A DNA stretch of 61,984 bases from Pseudomonas sp. R-28-1W-6 (GTDB lineage Bacteria; Pseudomonadota; Gammaproteobacteria; Pseudomonadales; Pseudomonadaceae): assembly GCF_009799925.1 (NCBI RefSeq), contig NZ_WELK01000008.1, positions 1-61,984 on the forward strand, in the 5' to 3' direction. Positions 47,658-61,984 of the stretch are shown in pieces (position 1 is the stretch's first letter; the number at the start of each line of letters is the position of its first letter). The notes beneath the pieces are model-generated. The model had not been told where the DNA came from. It was given only the letters and a program-made list of their open reading frames with translations, and ran no database searches. Both the position numbers and the translations under genes were made by a program.

Positions 47658-49316
47658 TCAGCTCCGCGCGGCCGCGGCCTGTTGCTCCTGGTACTGCTCG
47701 ATGGCCCGGCGGGCGTTGAACAGCAGGCGCTCGCGGCCGAGCTGGTCCGCCAGGCCGGCATGCCGGACCATCTTCAGCACGTCCGGGTTCAGGCCGGCCA
47801 GCCACAGGCTGATGCCCTGCTGGGCGGTCTGTCGCTCGGCCTCCAGCAGCATCTTGAAGGCGGAGTACTCGATGTCCGTCACCCGGCTGAGGTCCAGGGT
47901 CAGTACCCTGGGTTTGTGCCGGGCCAGCAGTGCCTTGATCTGGTCGGCCACCTGCTGGGCGTTGACGAAGAACAGGCGGCCTTCCGGGCGCACCAGCAGC
48001 AGGCCGTCGAAGGTCTCGTCGTCCGGGTGCTCGGCCGAGAGCGGGCGCAGCACATCGGTGCCGCGCTTGCGGCCGAGGACATAGACGTGGGGTTTGGCGG
48101 TCTGGCTGGCGAGGCCGATCAGCGACACCACGATGGCCACCACAATGCCCTGCAGCGTGCCGAACAGCAGCACGCCGATACAGGCGATGCAGGCCCAGCG
48201 GAACTCCATGCTGCGCACCTGCAGGATCGAGCGGAATTCGCCGGGCTGGATCAGGCCGACGGAGTAGACGATCACCACGGCCGCCAGGGTGGCGTGCGGC
48301 AGTAGGCCGAGCAGCGGCGCGAGCAGCAGCATGGTGGCTGCGGCGGTGGCGACGGTTGCCAGCGAGGCCATCTGCGAGCGCCCGCCGGCAGCCTTGACCA
48401 CGGCGGTCTGCGAGGTGCCGCCGCCCGCCGGCATGGCGCCGAACAGGGCGCCGCCCAGATTGGCCGCGCCGGTCGCCAGCAGTTCGCGGTTGGCGTTGAT
48501 CGGCGGCTGGTCGGCCTCGGTAAAGGCGCGGCCGGCGGCAATCGACTCGGTGAAGCTCATCAGGGTGATGCCCAGTGCTCCTGGCAACAGCTGCATCGCC
48601 AGGCTGGCGTCCGGCAGGGTCAGGGACGGCAGGCCCTGGGGAATCAGGCCGACAATTGCCACGCCCTGGTCCTGCAGGCCGAGCCACCAGGTCGCGGCGA
48701 TGCTGCCCGCCACCGCCACCAGCGGGGCAGGGGAGTGCGGCCACAGGCGTTCCATGCCGACCAGTACCAGCAGGGTGGCCGCCGCCACGGCCAGGGTCAG
48801 CAGCGAGGTCTGTGGCAGCAGGGTGAACAGCTGCAGCAGGTCGGCGAAGAAGCCCTGTTTGTCGAGGTGCAGGCCCAGCAGCTTGGGCAGCTGGTCGAGC
48901 ACGATGACCAGGCCGATGCCGGCCTTGAAGCCGGTCAGCACCGGGGTGGAAATGAAGTTGGCGATAAAGCCCAGGCGCAGCACCGAAGCCAGCATGAGCA
49001 TGACGCCCACCAGGGCGCTGAGGGTGGCGACCGCGACAATCAGCCGGTCGGGATCGCCATCCGGCACCGCCAGGCCAAGCTGGGTGCCGGCCAGGATCGC
49101 CAGGGTGGTGGTGGAGCTGACGCTGAGCACGCGCGAGCTGCCGAGCAGGGCGTAGATCAGCATCGGCACGAAGGCGGTATACAGGCCGACCGCCACCGGC
49201 AGCCCGGCAACGGTGGCATAGGCCATGGACTTGGGCAGCACCACGGCCGCCGCGGTGAGGCCGGCCACCAGGTCGAGACGCCAGGTTTTGCCGAGATCGG
49301 TCAGTGCTGCTGTCAT
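47658..49316 (-). CDS. SulP-family anion transporter with STAS domain
   Basis: A 552-residue SulP/SLC26 transporter. About 10-12 membrane helices occupy the first 420 residues (DLVAGLTAAAVVLPKSMAYA, AGLPVAVGLYTAFVPMLIYA, SFTESIAAGRAF). A STAS domain forms the C-terminal 130 residues (VNAQQVADQIKALLARHKPR, LDLSRVTDIEYSAFKMLLEA). Substrates of the family include sulfate, bicarbonate and dicarboxylates; none can be chosen here. It is divergent from aruC by 334 bp. Confidence 0.92.
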   Translation of the reverse strand: MTAALTDLGKTWRLDLVAGLTAAAVVLPKSMAYATVAGLPVAVGLYTAFVPMLIYALLGSSRVLSVSSTTTLAILAGTQLGLAVPDGDPDRLIVAVATLSALVGVMLMLASVLRLGFIANFISTPVLTGFKAGIGLVIVLDQLPKLLGLHLDKQGFFADLLQLFTLLPQTSLLTLAVAAATLLVLVGMERLWPHSPAPLVAVAGSIAATWWLGLQDQGVAIVGLIPQGLPSLTLPDASLAMQLLPGALGITLMSFTESIAAGRAFTEADQPPINANRELLATGAANLGGALFGAMPAGGGTSQTAVVKAAGGRSQMASLATVATAAATMLLLAPLLGLLPHATLAAVVIVYSVGLIQPGEFRSILQVRSMEFRWACIACIGVLLFGTLQGIVVAIVVSLIGLASQTAKPHVYVLGRKRGTDVLRPLSAEHPDDETFDGLLLVRPEGRLFFVNAQQVADQIKALLARHKPRVLTLDLSRVTDIEYSAFKMLLEAERQTAQQGISLWLAGLNPDVLKMVRHAGLADQLGRERLLFNARRAIEQYQEQQAAAARS

Positions 49317-49504
49317 TGCGGGGTTTCCTTGGCGCTTGCCTGGGTCGTTCTGGAGTGTAATCCAGCCTGTGGCGGCTTGCGGGACAACCCTGTCGGCCCG
49401 GTGCTTGCCTTTACGGATGGGGCTGCGCGGCGTCGGGACTAATTTCGGCCGAACCTGCTCGACTTGCGTCGACAGCGTTTAAACTGCGCAATTCCGCTGC
49501 TTTC

Positions 49505-49520
49505 TGTCGCATTGCCGAAA
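49505..49520 (+). promoter_or_regulatory. ArgR half-site 1 upstream of aruC
   Basis: TGTCGC-ATTGCCGA-AA fits TGTCGC-N8-AA exactly. It lies 131 bp before aruC in the 334-bp gap between the SulP gene and aruC. Nothing else identifiable is seen in that gap besides the second half-site. Confidence 0.68.
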
Positions 49521-49555
49521 GCCCCGGAAAGCCACGGGTTGCCGCTGTAAGAAGT

Positions 49556-49571
49556 TGTCGCATGGCGGCAA
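49556..49571 (+). promoter_or_regulatory. ArgR half-site 2 upstream of aruC
   Basis: TGTCGC-ATGGCGGC-AA is the second exact match, in the same orientation and 51 bp downstream of the first. It lies 80 bp before aruC. Confidence 0.65.
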
Positions 49572-49587
49572 TGCGCCCTAGTTATGA

Positions 49588-50871
<1,284 letters not shown>

Positions 50872-50878
50872 TGCCCGC

Positions 50879-50903
50879 CGGGCGGCGCAGGAAGCGCCGC
50901 CCG
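50879..50903 (+). other. Stem-loop between aruC and aruF
   Basis: CGGGCGGCG and CGCCGCCCG form a perfect 9-bp stem with a 7-nt loop and no T-run. It lies 8 bp after the aruC stop. It may stabilise the aruC message or reduce readthrough into aruF. Confidence 0.6.
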
Positions 50904-51024
50904 AGTCACCTCAGGATGAGCGATTCCATGCGTGATCGGGCCTGGCCCGGTCTTTCTCCAGCGACGGACGTCGAGGTTTCTGGAGTTTTTATTCGAAAGA
51001 CGTTTTTGTCGAAAGGAGAAGGCC

Positions 51025-52041
51025 ATGCTGGTGATGCGCCCCGCGCAACTGTCCGACCTTGCCGAAGTGCAACGTCTGGCTGCGGATAGCCCGGTCGGTG
51101 TGACCTCATTGCCGGACGATGCCGGTCGCCTGAGCGACAAGATCGCCGCCTCGGAGGCGTCGTTCGCCGCCGAAGTCAGCTTCAACGGCGAGGAAAGCTA
51201 CTTCTTCGTCCTCGAGGACAGCGCCAGCGGCCGCCTGGTCGGCTGCTCCGGCATCGTCGCCTCGGCCGGTTACTCCGAGCCGTTCTACAGCTTCCGCAAC
51301 GAGACCTTCGTGCACGCCTCGCGCGAGCTGAAGATCCACAACAAGATCCATGTGCTCTCGTTGTGCCACGATCTCACCGGCAACAGCCTGCTGACCAGTT
51401 TCTACGTGCAGCCGGAACTGGTGGATACGACCAGCGCCGAGCTCAACTCGCGGGCCCGCCTGTTGTTCGTCGCCAGCCACCCGGAGCGTTTCGCCGATGC
51501 GGTGGTGGTGGAGATCGTCGGCTACAGCGACGAACACGGCGACTCGCCGTTCTGGGATGCGGTGGGGCGCAACTTCTTCGACCTCAACTACAGCGAGGCC
51601 GAGCGCCTGTGCGGCCTGAAGAGTCGCACCTTCCTCGCCGAGCTGATGCCGCATTACCCGATCTACGTGCCGCTGCTGCCGGATGAGGCGCAGGAGGCCA
51701 TGGGTCAGGTCCACCCGCGCGCCCAGGTGAGCTTCGACATCCTCATGCGCGAAGGCTTCGAGACCGATCATTACATCGACATCTTCGACGGCGGGCCGAC
51801 CCTGCATGCACGCACCTCGGGCATCCGCTCGATCGCCCAGAGCCGCGTGGTGCCGGTGCGCATCGGTGACCCGGGCAAGGTGGGCCGCCCGTACCTGGTC
51901 AGCAATGGCCAGCTGCAGGATTTCCGCGCCATCGTCGCCGAGCTCGACTGGGCGCCCGGCAAGCCGGTGACCCTGTCCGCCGAGGCGGCCGAGGCCCTGG
52001 GTGTCGGTGAAGGTGCCAGCGTCAGGCTGGTCGCGGTTTAA
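51025..52041 (+). CDS. aruF: Arginine N-succinyltransferase, alpha subunit
   Basis: A 338-residue AstA-family acyltransferase. Family segments include MRPAQLSDLAEVQRLAADSP, the catalytic LKIHNKIHVLSLCHDLTGNS with histidine, and SPFWDAVGRNFFDLNYSEAE. It transfers succinyl from succinyl-CoA to arginine. ATG 51025 follows GAAAGGAGAAGGCC; the frame from 50932 extends over the hairpin side and lacks a site. Its paralogue at 52125 is the second subunit. Confidence 0.95.
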   Translation: MLVMRPAQLSDLAEVQRLAADSPVGVTSLPDDAGRLSDKIAASEASFAAEVSFNGEESYFFVLEDSASGRLVGCSGIVASAGYSEPFYSFRNETFVHASRELKIHNKIHVLSLCHDLTGNSLLTSFYVQPELVDTTSAELNSRARLLFVASHPERFADAVVVEIVGYSDEHGDSPFWDAVGRNFFDLNYSEAERLCGLKSRTFLAELMPHYPIYVPLLPDEAQEAMGQVHPRAQVSFDILMREGFETDHYIDIFDGGPTLHARTSGIRSIAQSRVVPVRIGDPGKVGRPYLVSNGQLQDFRAIVAELDWAPGKPVTLSAEAAEALGVGEGASVRLVAV

Positions 52042-52124
52042 GACCATCAGCGGCCAGCTGTCTGGCCTGGCTGCATTTCAACTCGTAGCGGGCCGCAGCA
52101 GGCGTGCCGTTACTCGGAGGATCT

Positions 52125-54612
<2,488 letters not shown>

Positions 54613-54613
<1 letters not shown>

Positions 54614-55959
54614 TGTCCGCCTATGAAATGAACTTCGACGGCCTGGTCGGCCCGACCCACAACTACGGCGGCCTGTCCTACGGCAACGTGGCTTCGCAGA
54701 GCAACAGCCAGGCGGCGTCCAACCCGAAGGAAGCCGCGCTGCAGGGCCTGGGCAAGATGAAGGCGCTGATGGAAATGGGCTTCAAGCAGGGCGTGTTCGC
54801 CCCGCAGGAGCGCCAGGACGTCGCCGCCCTACGCAGCCTGGGTTTCGCCGGTACCGACGCTCAGGTGATCGCCCAGGCGGCGAAAGAGGCCATGCCGCTG
54901 CTCGCCGCCGTGAGCTCGGCTTCCAGCATGTGGACCGCCAACTCCTGCACCGTCAGCCCCAGTGCCGACACCGCCGACGGGCGCGTGCATTTCACCGCGG
55001 CCAACCTCAACTGCAAGTTCCATCGCAGCATCGAGCACCCGACCACCAGCCGCGTGCTCGGCGCCATGTTCGCCAGCCAGCAGCATTTCGCCCACCACGC
55101 CGCATTGCCGGCGGTCGGCCAGTTCGGCGACGAAGGCGCGGCCAACCACACGCGCTTCTGCAAAGGCTATGGCGATGCCGGTGTGGAGTTCTTCGTCTAC
55201 GGCCGCAGCGCCTTCGACAGCCGCTACCCGGCGCCTGCGCGCTACCCGGCGCGGCAGACCCTGGAGGCCTCGCAGGCCATCGCCCGCCTGCACGGCCTGA
55301 GCGACGACGGCGTGGTCTATGCTCAACAGAACCCGGCGGTGATCGACCAGGGTGTGTTCCACAACGACGTGATCGCGGTGGGTAACGGCGAAGTGCTGTT
55401 CTACCACCAGGATGCCTTCCTCGACACCGAGCGGGTGCTGGCCGAACTGACCGCCAAGCTCGCTCGTCGCGGCGGCAACTTCCAGGCGGTCTGTGTGCCG
55501 CGCGATGCGGTGACGGTGGACGATGCGGTGCGCTCCTACCTGTTCAACAGCCAGCTGTTGACCCGCGCCGACGGCAACATGCTGCTGATCGTGCCGGAGG
55601 AGTGCCGCAACAACGCCAACGTGTGGGACTACCTGCAGCAGCTCATCGGCGGCAACGGCCCGATCCGCGAGGTCAGGGTGTTCGACCTCAAGCAGAGCAT
55701 GCAGAACGGCGGTGGCCCGGCTTGCCTGCGCCTGCGCGTGGCACTCAAGGACAACGAACTGGCGGCGGTCAATCCAGGCGTGATCATGACCCCGAACCTG
55801 TACGAAACCCTGACCACCTGGGTCGGCAAGCACTACCGAGACCGCCTGGCGGAAAGCGACCTGGCCGATCCGCAATTGCTCATCGAATGCCGCACGGCAT
55901 TGGATGAACTGACGCAGATCCTTAAACTGGGCGCGGTTTACCCCTTCCAATTGGCTTAA
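54613..55959 (+). CDS. aruB: N-succinylarginine dihydrolase
   Basis: A 448-residue AstB with the amidinotransferase-type fold. Recognisable segments are [40 protein letters not shown] and the catalytic cysteine region [17 protein letters not shown] near the C-terminus. It converts N-succinylarginine to N-succinylornithine, CO2 and ammonia. ATG 54613 overlaps the aruD stop. GTG 54610 is an alternative. Confidence 0.96.
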
Positions 55960-55973
55960 CGAGTACTTATTCC

Positions 55974-56261
55974 ATGTCCGACGCCCTGCAACTGATCCTC
56001 GAAGACACCGACGGCACCCAGCTGGAAACTTCCTGCACGCGCTTTGCCGTGATCTGGCAGGGCAAGGAAGTGTGGATTCAGACCGCCGGCAACGGTCAGC
56101 TGCTGATCGGCGTGGACGTGGAGGAGGGCGACGCCGAATACGCCAACCTGCTGCTGCGCCCGCTGGCCACCAACCTGGTCAGCCTGCAGCTGGAGATGGA
56201 GCCGGCCGAAGTCGGCGACGAAGACGATGACCATGTGCATGGTCCGGACTGCAACCACTAA
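55974..56261 (+). CDS. Conserved small protein inside the aru operon
   Basis: A 95-residue acidic protein found at the position of PA0900 in the P. aeruginosa operon. It is beta-rich ([40 protein letters not shown]). Its tail ends HVHGPDCNH, which with three histidines and a cysteine could hold a metal. No catalytic domain is recognised. It lies 14 bp after aruB and 14 bp before aruE, so it is certainly cotranscribed. Function unknown; a metal-supply role for the zinc enzyme AruE is speculation from position. Confidence 0.82.
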   Translation: MSDALQLILEDTDGTQLETSCTRFAVIWQGKEVWIQTAGNGQLLIGVDVEEGDAEYANLLLRPLATNLVSLQLEMEPAEVGDEDDDHVHGPDCNH

Positions 56262-56275
56262 GGACGCCGCCTGTC

Positions 56276-57268
56276 ATGCTCGCCCTCGGCAAACTGCTTG
56301 AACTGACCCTGGCCGGCCGCGAGCCGACCGAGAAGATTCAACTGACCCGCGAGGGCGTGCGCCTGCACTGGCTGGCCAATGGCGCGCTGGAAGTGACGCC
56401 GTCGGTGAGCGCCGACAGCGGCCTCGACCTGCTGCTGTCGGCCGGCATCCATGGCAATGAAACGGCGCCGATCGAGTTGCTCGACCGGCTGCTGCAGGGC
56501 ATAGCCTCCGGCCAGCTGATTCCCCAGGCACGCATTCTCTTCCTGTTTGGCAACCCGGAGGCCATGCGCCGCGGCGAGCGCTATATCGAGCAGGACATCA
56601 ATCGCCTGTTCAGCGGGCGCCATGAGCAGAGCAGCGGGCCCGAGGCCTTGCGTGCCAACGAGCTGGAGCACCTGGCCGCGGCCTTCTTCAGCAAGCCCGG
56701 GCGCTCACGCCTGCACTACGACTTGCACACCGCCATTCGTGGCTCGAAGATCGAGCAGTTCGCCCTCTATCCCTACGCCGAAGGCCGTGCCCATTCGCCC
56801 CGCGAACTGGCCCGCCTGCGCGCGGCGGGGATCGAGGCGGTGCTGCTGCAGAAGAAGGTCGGCATCACCTTCAGTTCCTACACCTACGCCCACCTGGATG
56901 CCGAGGCCTTCACCCTGGAACTGGGCAAGGCGCGGCCGTTCGGGCAGAACCAGCAGGTCAACCTCGACCCGCTGGAGCGGCGCCTGCGCCTGATCATCGA
57001 GAACAGCGAGCCGGCCGATAGTGCGCTCGATGGCCTGCAGCTGTTCAGCGTGGCCCGCGAGGTGATCAAGCACAGCGATGCGTTCCGCCTGCACCTGCCC
57101 GCCGATGTGGAAAACTTCAGCGAGCTGCCGGTCGGCTACCTGCTGGCCGAAGACATCGCCGGCACCCGCTGGCTGGTGGAGGAGCCGGGTGCGCGGATCA
57201 TCTTCCCCAATCCCAAGGTCAAGAACGGCCTGCGCGCCGGGATTCTGATCGTTCCGGCCGCGATCTGA
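56276..57268 (+). CDS. aruE: Succinylglutamate desuccinylase
   Basis: A 330-residue AstE of the M14-like aspartoacylase family. Zinc ligands are in [15 protein letters not shown] (H and E) and in [20 protein letters not shown] (H). It splits N-succinylglutamate to succinate and glutamate, the last step of the arginine succinyltransferase pathway. It closes the operon, 152 bp before alaS. Confidence 0.95.
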   Translation: MLALGKLLELTLAGREPTEKIQLTREGVRLHWLANGALEVTPSVSADSGLDLLLSAGIHGNETAPIELLDRLLQGIASGQLIPQARILFLFGNPEAMRRGERYIEQDINRLFSGRHEQSSGPEALRANELEHLAAAFFSKPGRSRLHYDLHTAIRGSKIEQFALYPYAEGRAHSPRELARLRAAGIEAVLLQKKVGITFSSYTYAHLDAEAFTLELGKARPFGQNQQVNLDPLERRLRLIIENSEPADSALDGLQLFSVAREVIKHSDAFRLHLPADVENFSELPVGYLLAEDIAGTRWLVEEPGARIIFPNPKVKNGLRAGILIVPAAI

Positions 57269-57358
57269 CCGCGTGCCCTGCCTTGTCGACCCGCCTCTAG
57301 CGGTGCAATAGACGCTTTCTATCCATTTTCCCCGCAAACAGGCTGTGCCTGCCGCGCA

Positions 57359-57378
57359 GGGCCGATATAATGCGGCCC
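57359..57378. promoter_or_regulatory. alaS promoter -10 inside a palindrome
   Basis: GGGCCG (57359-57364) and CGGCCC (57373-57378) flank ATATAATG, so the consensus -10 TATAAT (57366-57371) sits at the centre of a palindrome 42 bp before alaS. E. coli alanyl-tRNA synthetase binds a palindrome at its own promoter; similar autoregulation here is inference. Confidence 0.55.
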
Positions 57379-57420
57379 TTTGCCGGCTTGCCGTGGCCGT
57401 CGTTTGCCTGGAAGAAATAC

Positions 57421-60036
<2,616 letters not shown>

Positions 60037-60146
60037 GCTCGATAAATCCGCGATACCCAAGGCTGGCAGCGCGTCCGGCAAGCCTTGGCAGTGTGGCCCG
60101 ATGCGGGTCTAATGGGCGCCCTTGAGGAATCAGGCGGCTTTTTGAC

Positions 60147-61385
60147 ATGGCTTTGATCGTACAGAAATTTGGGGGCACCTCCGTCGGCACCGTCGAGCGT
60201 ATTCAGCAGGTGGCCGACAAGGTGAAGAAGTTCCGCGAAGGTGGCGATGACATCGTCGTCGTGGTGTCCGCCATGAGTGGCGAAACCAACCGCCTGATCG
60301 AGCTGGCCAAGCAGGTCAGCGATGGTCAGCCGGTGCCGCGCGAGCTGGACGTGATGGTCTCCACCGGCGAGCAGGTGACCATTGCCCTGCTGGCCATGGC
60401 GCTGATCCAGCGCGGTGTGCCGGCGGTGTCCTATACCGGCAATCAGGTGCGCATCCTCACCGACAGCGCGCACACCAAGGCGCGCATCCTGCAGATCGAC
60501 GATCAGCGTATCCGTGCCGATCTCAAGGCCGGTCGCGTGGTGGTGGTCGCCGGTTTTCAGGGGGTGGACGAGCAGGGCAACATCACCACCCTCGGTCGTG
60601 GCGGTTCCGACACCACCGGGGTGGCCCTGGCGGCGGCGCTGAAGGCCGACGAATGCCAGATCTATACCGACGTCGACGGCGTCTACACCACCGATCCGCG
60701 CGTGGTGCCCAAGGCCCAGCGCCTGGCCAAGATCACCTTCGAGGAAATGCTGGAAATGGCCAGCCTCGGCTCCAAGGTGCTGCAGATCCGTTCGGTGGAA
60801 TTTGCCGGCAAGTACAACGTCCCGCTGCGCGTGTTGCACAGCTTCCAGGAGGGTCCGGGCACCCTCATTACCCTTGATGAAGAGGAATCCATGGAACAGC
60901 CGATCATCTCCGGCATCGCTTTCAATCGCGACGAAGCCAAGCTGACCATCCGTGGCGTGCCGGATATCCCGGGCGTGGCCTTCAAGATCCTCGGCCCGAT
61001 CAGTGCCGCCAATATCGAAGTGGACATGATCGTGCAGAATGTGGCGCACGATAACACCACCGATTTCACCTTCACCGTGCACCGCAACGACTACCAGAAC
61101 GCCTACAGCGTGCTGGAGAGCACCGCGCGTGAGCTGGGTGCCCGTGAAGTGATCGGTGACACCAATATCGCCAAGGTCTCCATCGTCGGCGTCGGCATGC
61201 GTTCCCATGCCGGCGTTGCCAGTCGCATGTTCGAGGCGCTGGCCAAGGAAACCATCAATATCCAGATGATCTCGACCTCGGAAATCAAGGTTTCCGTGGT
61301 GATCGAAGAGAAATACCTGGAGCTGGCCGTGCGCGCATTGCACACTGCCTTCGAGCTGGACGCTCCGGCCCGACAGGGTGAGTGA
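60147..61385 (+). CDS. lysC: Aspartate kinase
   Basis: A 412-residue aspartokinase. The kinase domain carries KFGGTSVGTVERI, VSAMSGETNRLIELA and LGRGGSDTTGVALAAAL. Two ACT domains in the C-terminal 165 residues bind lysine and threonine. It makes aspartyl phosphate for lysine, methionine and threonine. An internal start at 60891 could give a separate ACT-only beta subunit. A strong terminator follows. Confidence 0.96.
   Translation: MALIVQKFGGTSVGTVERIQQVADKVKKFREGGDDIVVVVSAMSGETNRLIELAKQVSDGQPVPRELDVMVSTGEQVTIALLAMALIQRGVPAVSYTGNQVRILTDSAHTKARILQIDDQRIRADLKAGRVVVVAGFQGVDEQGNITTLGRGGSDTTGVALAAALKADECQIYTDVDGVYTTDPRVVPKAQRLAKITFEEMLEMASLGSKVLQIRSVEFAGKYNVPLRVLHSFQEGPGTLITLDEEESMEQPIISGIAFNRDEAKLTIRGVPDIPGVAFKILGPISAANIEVDMIVQNVAHDNTTDFTFTVHRNDYQNAYSVLESTARELGAREVIGDTNIAKVSIVGVGMRSHAGVASRMFEALAKETINIQMISTSEIKVSVVIEEKYLELAVRALHTAFELDAPARQGE
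60891..61385 (+). CDS. Possible internal beta subunit of aspartate kinase
   Basis: An in-frame ATG at 60891 is preceded by AGAGGAATCC, a credible ribosome site inside lysC. The 164-residue product begins MEQPIISGIAFNRDEAKLTI and contains only the two ACT domains. It aligns with the start of the beta subunit of Corynebacterium and Bacillus alpha2beta2 aspartokinases (MEEAVLTGVATDKSEAKVTV). Whether it is made here is untested. Confidence 0.5.
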   Translation: MEQPIISGIAFNRDEAKLTIRGVPDIPGVAFKILGPISAANIEVDMIVQNVAHDNTTDFTFTVHRNDYQNAYSVLESTARELGAREVIGDTNIAKVSIVGVGMRSHAGVASRMFEALAKETINIQMISTSEIKVSVVIEEKYLELAVRALHTAFELDAPARQGE

Positions 61386-61395
61386 AGCGTTGTCC

Positions 61396-61431
61396 AAAAG
61401 GCGCGGCTAGTCCGCGCCTTTTGCTTTTTTT
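61396..61431 (+). terminator. Rho-independent terminator after lysC
   Basis: AAAGGCGCGG (61397-61406) pairs with CCGCGCCTTT (61412-61421) around CTAGT. TGC and seven T follow. Confidence 0.93.
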
Positions 61432-61568
61432 GACCGGTGTGACGAGGGCTTTCCTTTTGTCGATGCTGGTCAATACTTGGGTGAAGGTTCCGGCTTGATA
61501 TTCGCGGGGCTGCCACCATTTTATTTCTGCAGATTGTTGTCCTGAACTAGGTCCGTAAGGAGAAAGGA

Positions 61569-61754
61569 ATGCTGATTCTGACTCGCCGGGTTGGAGAGAC
61601 CCTGATGGTCGGTGATGAAGTGACCGTCACCGTGCTAGGAGTGAAAGGTAACCAGGTGCGCATCGGCGTTAACGCTCCGAAGGAAGTGGCCGTGCACCGG
61701 GAAGAAATCTACCAGCGCATCCAGAAAGAGAAAGGCGACGAACCAAGCCACTAA
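61569..61754 (+). CDS. rsmA: RsmA/CsrA translational regulator
   Basis: A 61-residue CsrA-family RNA-binding protein, apparently identical or nearly so to pseudomonad Rsm[21 protein letters not shown] at the start, with the RNA-contact residues L4 and R44 ([11 protein letters not shown]). It binds GGA motifs in 5' leaders and represses translation of secondary-metabolism and biofilm genes. GTAAGGAGAAAGGA precedes the ATG. It lies after the lysC terminator, so it has its own promoter in the 61432-61568 gap. Confidence 0.98.
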   Translation: MLILTRRVGETLMVGDEVTVTVLGVKGNQVRIGVNAPKEVAVHREEIYQRIQKEKGDEPSH

Positions 61755-61816
61755 TTTTTCTCGAAATTTTGGCTTTGCAAACGGGGAAAACATGGTTATC
61801 ATGCGCCCCGTGTTGC

Positions 61817-61907
61817 GGAGAGGTGGCCGAGTGGCCGAAGGCGCTCCCCTGCTAAGGGAGTACACCTCAAAAGGGTGTCGGGGGTTCGAATCCCCCCTTC
61901 TCCGCCA
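61817..61907 (+). tRNA. tRNA-Ser (anticodon GCT)
   Basis: A 91-nt class II tRNA. Acceptor GGAGAGG pairs with CTTCTCC (one G-T pair), discriminator G, and CCA is encoded at 61905-61907. The D-arm is TGGCCGAGTGGCCGAAGG, the anticodon loop CTGCTAA gives GCT at 61851-61853, a long variable arm follows, and the T-loop is GGGTTCGAATCCC. It follows rsmA as in P. aeruginosa. Confidence 0.97.
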
Positions 61908-61960
61908 TTATTTAGTGTTGTAGGCGTTGCTGTTGGATGTCTGCAGTGCAAGCGTTACAT

Positions 61961-61984
61961 GCACTCATAGCTCAGCTGGATAGA
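61961..61984 (+). tRNA. Partial tRNA cut by the window end, probably tRNA-Arg
   Basis: GCACTCATAGCTCAGCTGGA starts like a tRNA acceptor plus D-arm (TAGCTCAGCTGGATAGA). The window ends within the D-arm, so the anticodon is not visible. In P. aeruginosa a tRNA-Arg follows tRNA-Ser at this locus, which supports the identity. Confidence 0.75.

Overview
The window is a high-GC gammaproteobacterial chromosome segment, almost certainly Pseudomonas. From about 38 to 62 kb the gene order follows the Pseudomonas aeruginosa stretch phhABC/phhR, acsA, aotJQMP-argR, aruC-aruFGDB-aruE, alaS, lysC, rsmA, tRNA-Ser, tRNA-Arg, and the protein families are the pseudomonad forms. This assignment rests on recalled synteny and recognised families, not on a search.

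Region 1 (about 0.1-12.6 kb) looks accessory. It is visibly less GC-rich than the rest, switches strand often, and mixes LysR, GlxA-type, AraC and OhrR regulators with small redox enzymes and alpha/beta hydrolases. A diverged second copy of the cysI promoter and first codons lies at its left edge (111-269), and the intact cysI promoter and gene bound it on the right (12718 onward). The block therefore sits between two direct copies of one locus. Its right part is an organised peroxide-response unit: ohrR, a paired inverted operator, a 39-codon secreted peptide, ohr and two exported hydrolases.

Region 2 (12.8-28.3 kb) holds cysI with its DUF934 partner, a dual GGDEF/EAL protein, and a complete homogentisate pathway (hpd, short-form homogentisate dioxygenase, FAH-family hydrolase, maiA) followed by two tandem aroP-type permeases. 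Small housekeeping genes follow (YdjM-like membrane protein, YCII, PhnB-like VOC, thioesterase, arfB).

Region 3 (28.3-38.7 kb) has a PAS-GGDEF cyclase, a secreted HELLH protein, and a tightly overlapping ABC transporter (D-C-E-E) divergent from selD-mnmH. That arrangement points to selenium-oxyanion uptake feeding selenophosphate and 2-selenouridine synthesis. The phhABC phenylalanine hydroxylation operon and its regulator phhR follow.

Region 4 (40.9-62 kb) has acsA, the arginine uptake operon with argR, a SulP transporter, the arginine succinyltransferase (aru/ast) operon, alaS, lysC, rsmA and a tRNA cluster.

The parts connect. phhA converts phenylalanine to tyrosine, phhC transaminates it, and hpd to maiA degrade the product. 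Near-identical PhhR/TyrR-type boxes lie upstream of hpd (17818) and between phhA and phhR (38754). ArgR half-sites of the form TGTCGC-N8-AA precede both aotJ and aruC. A family of palindromic GTAGG-type intergenic repeats is scattered from 19 to 38 kb.
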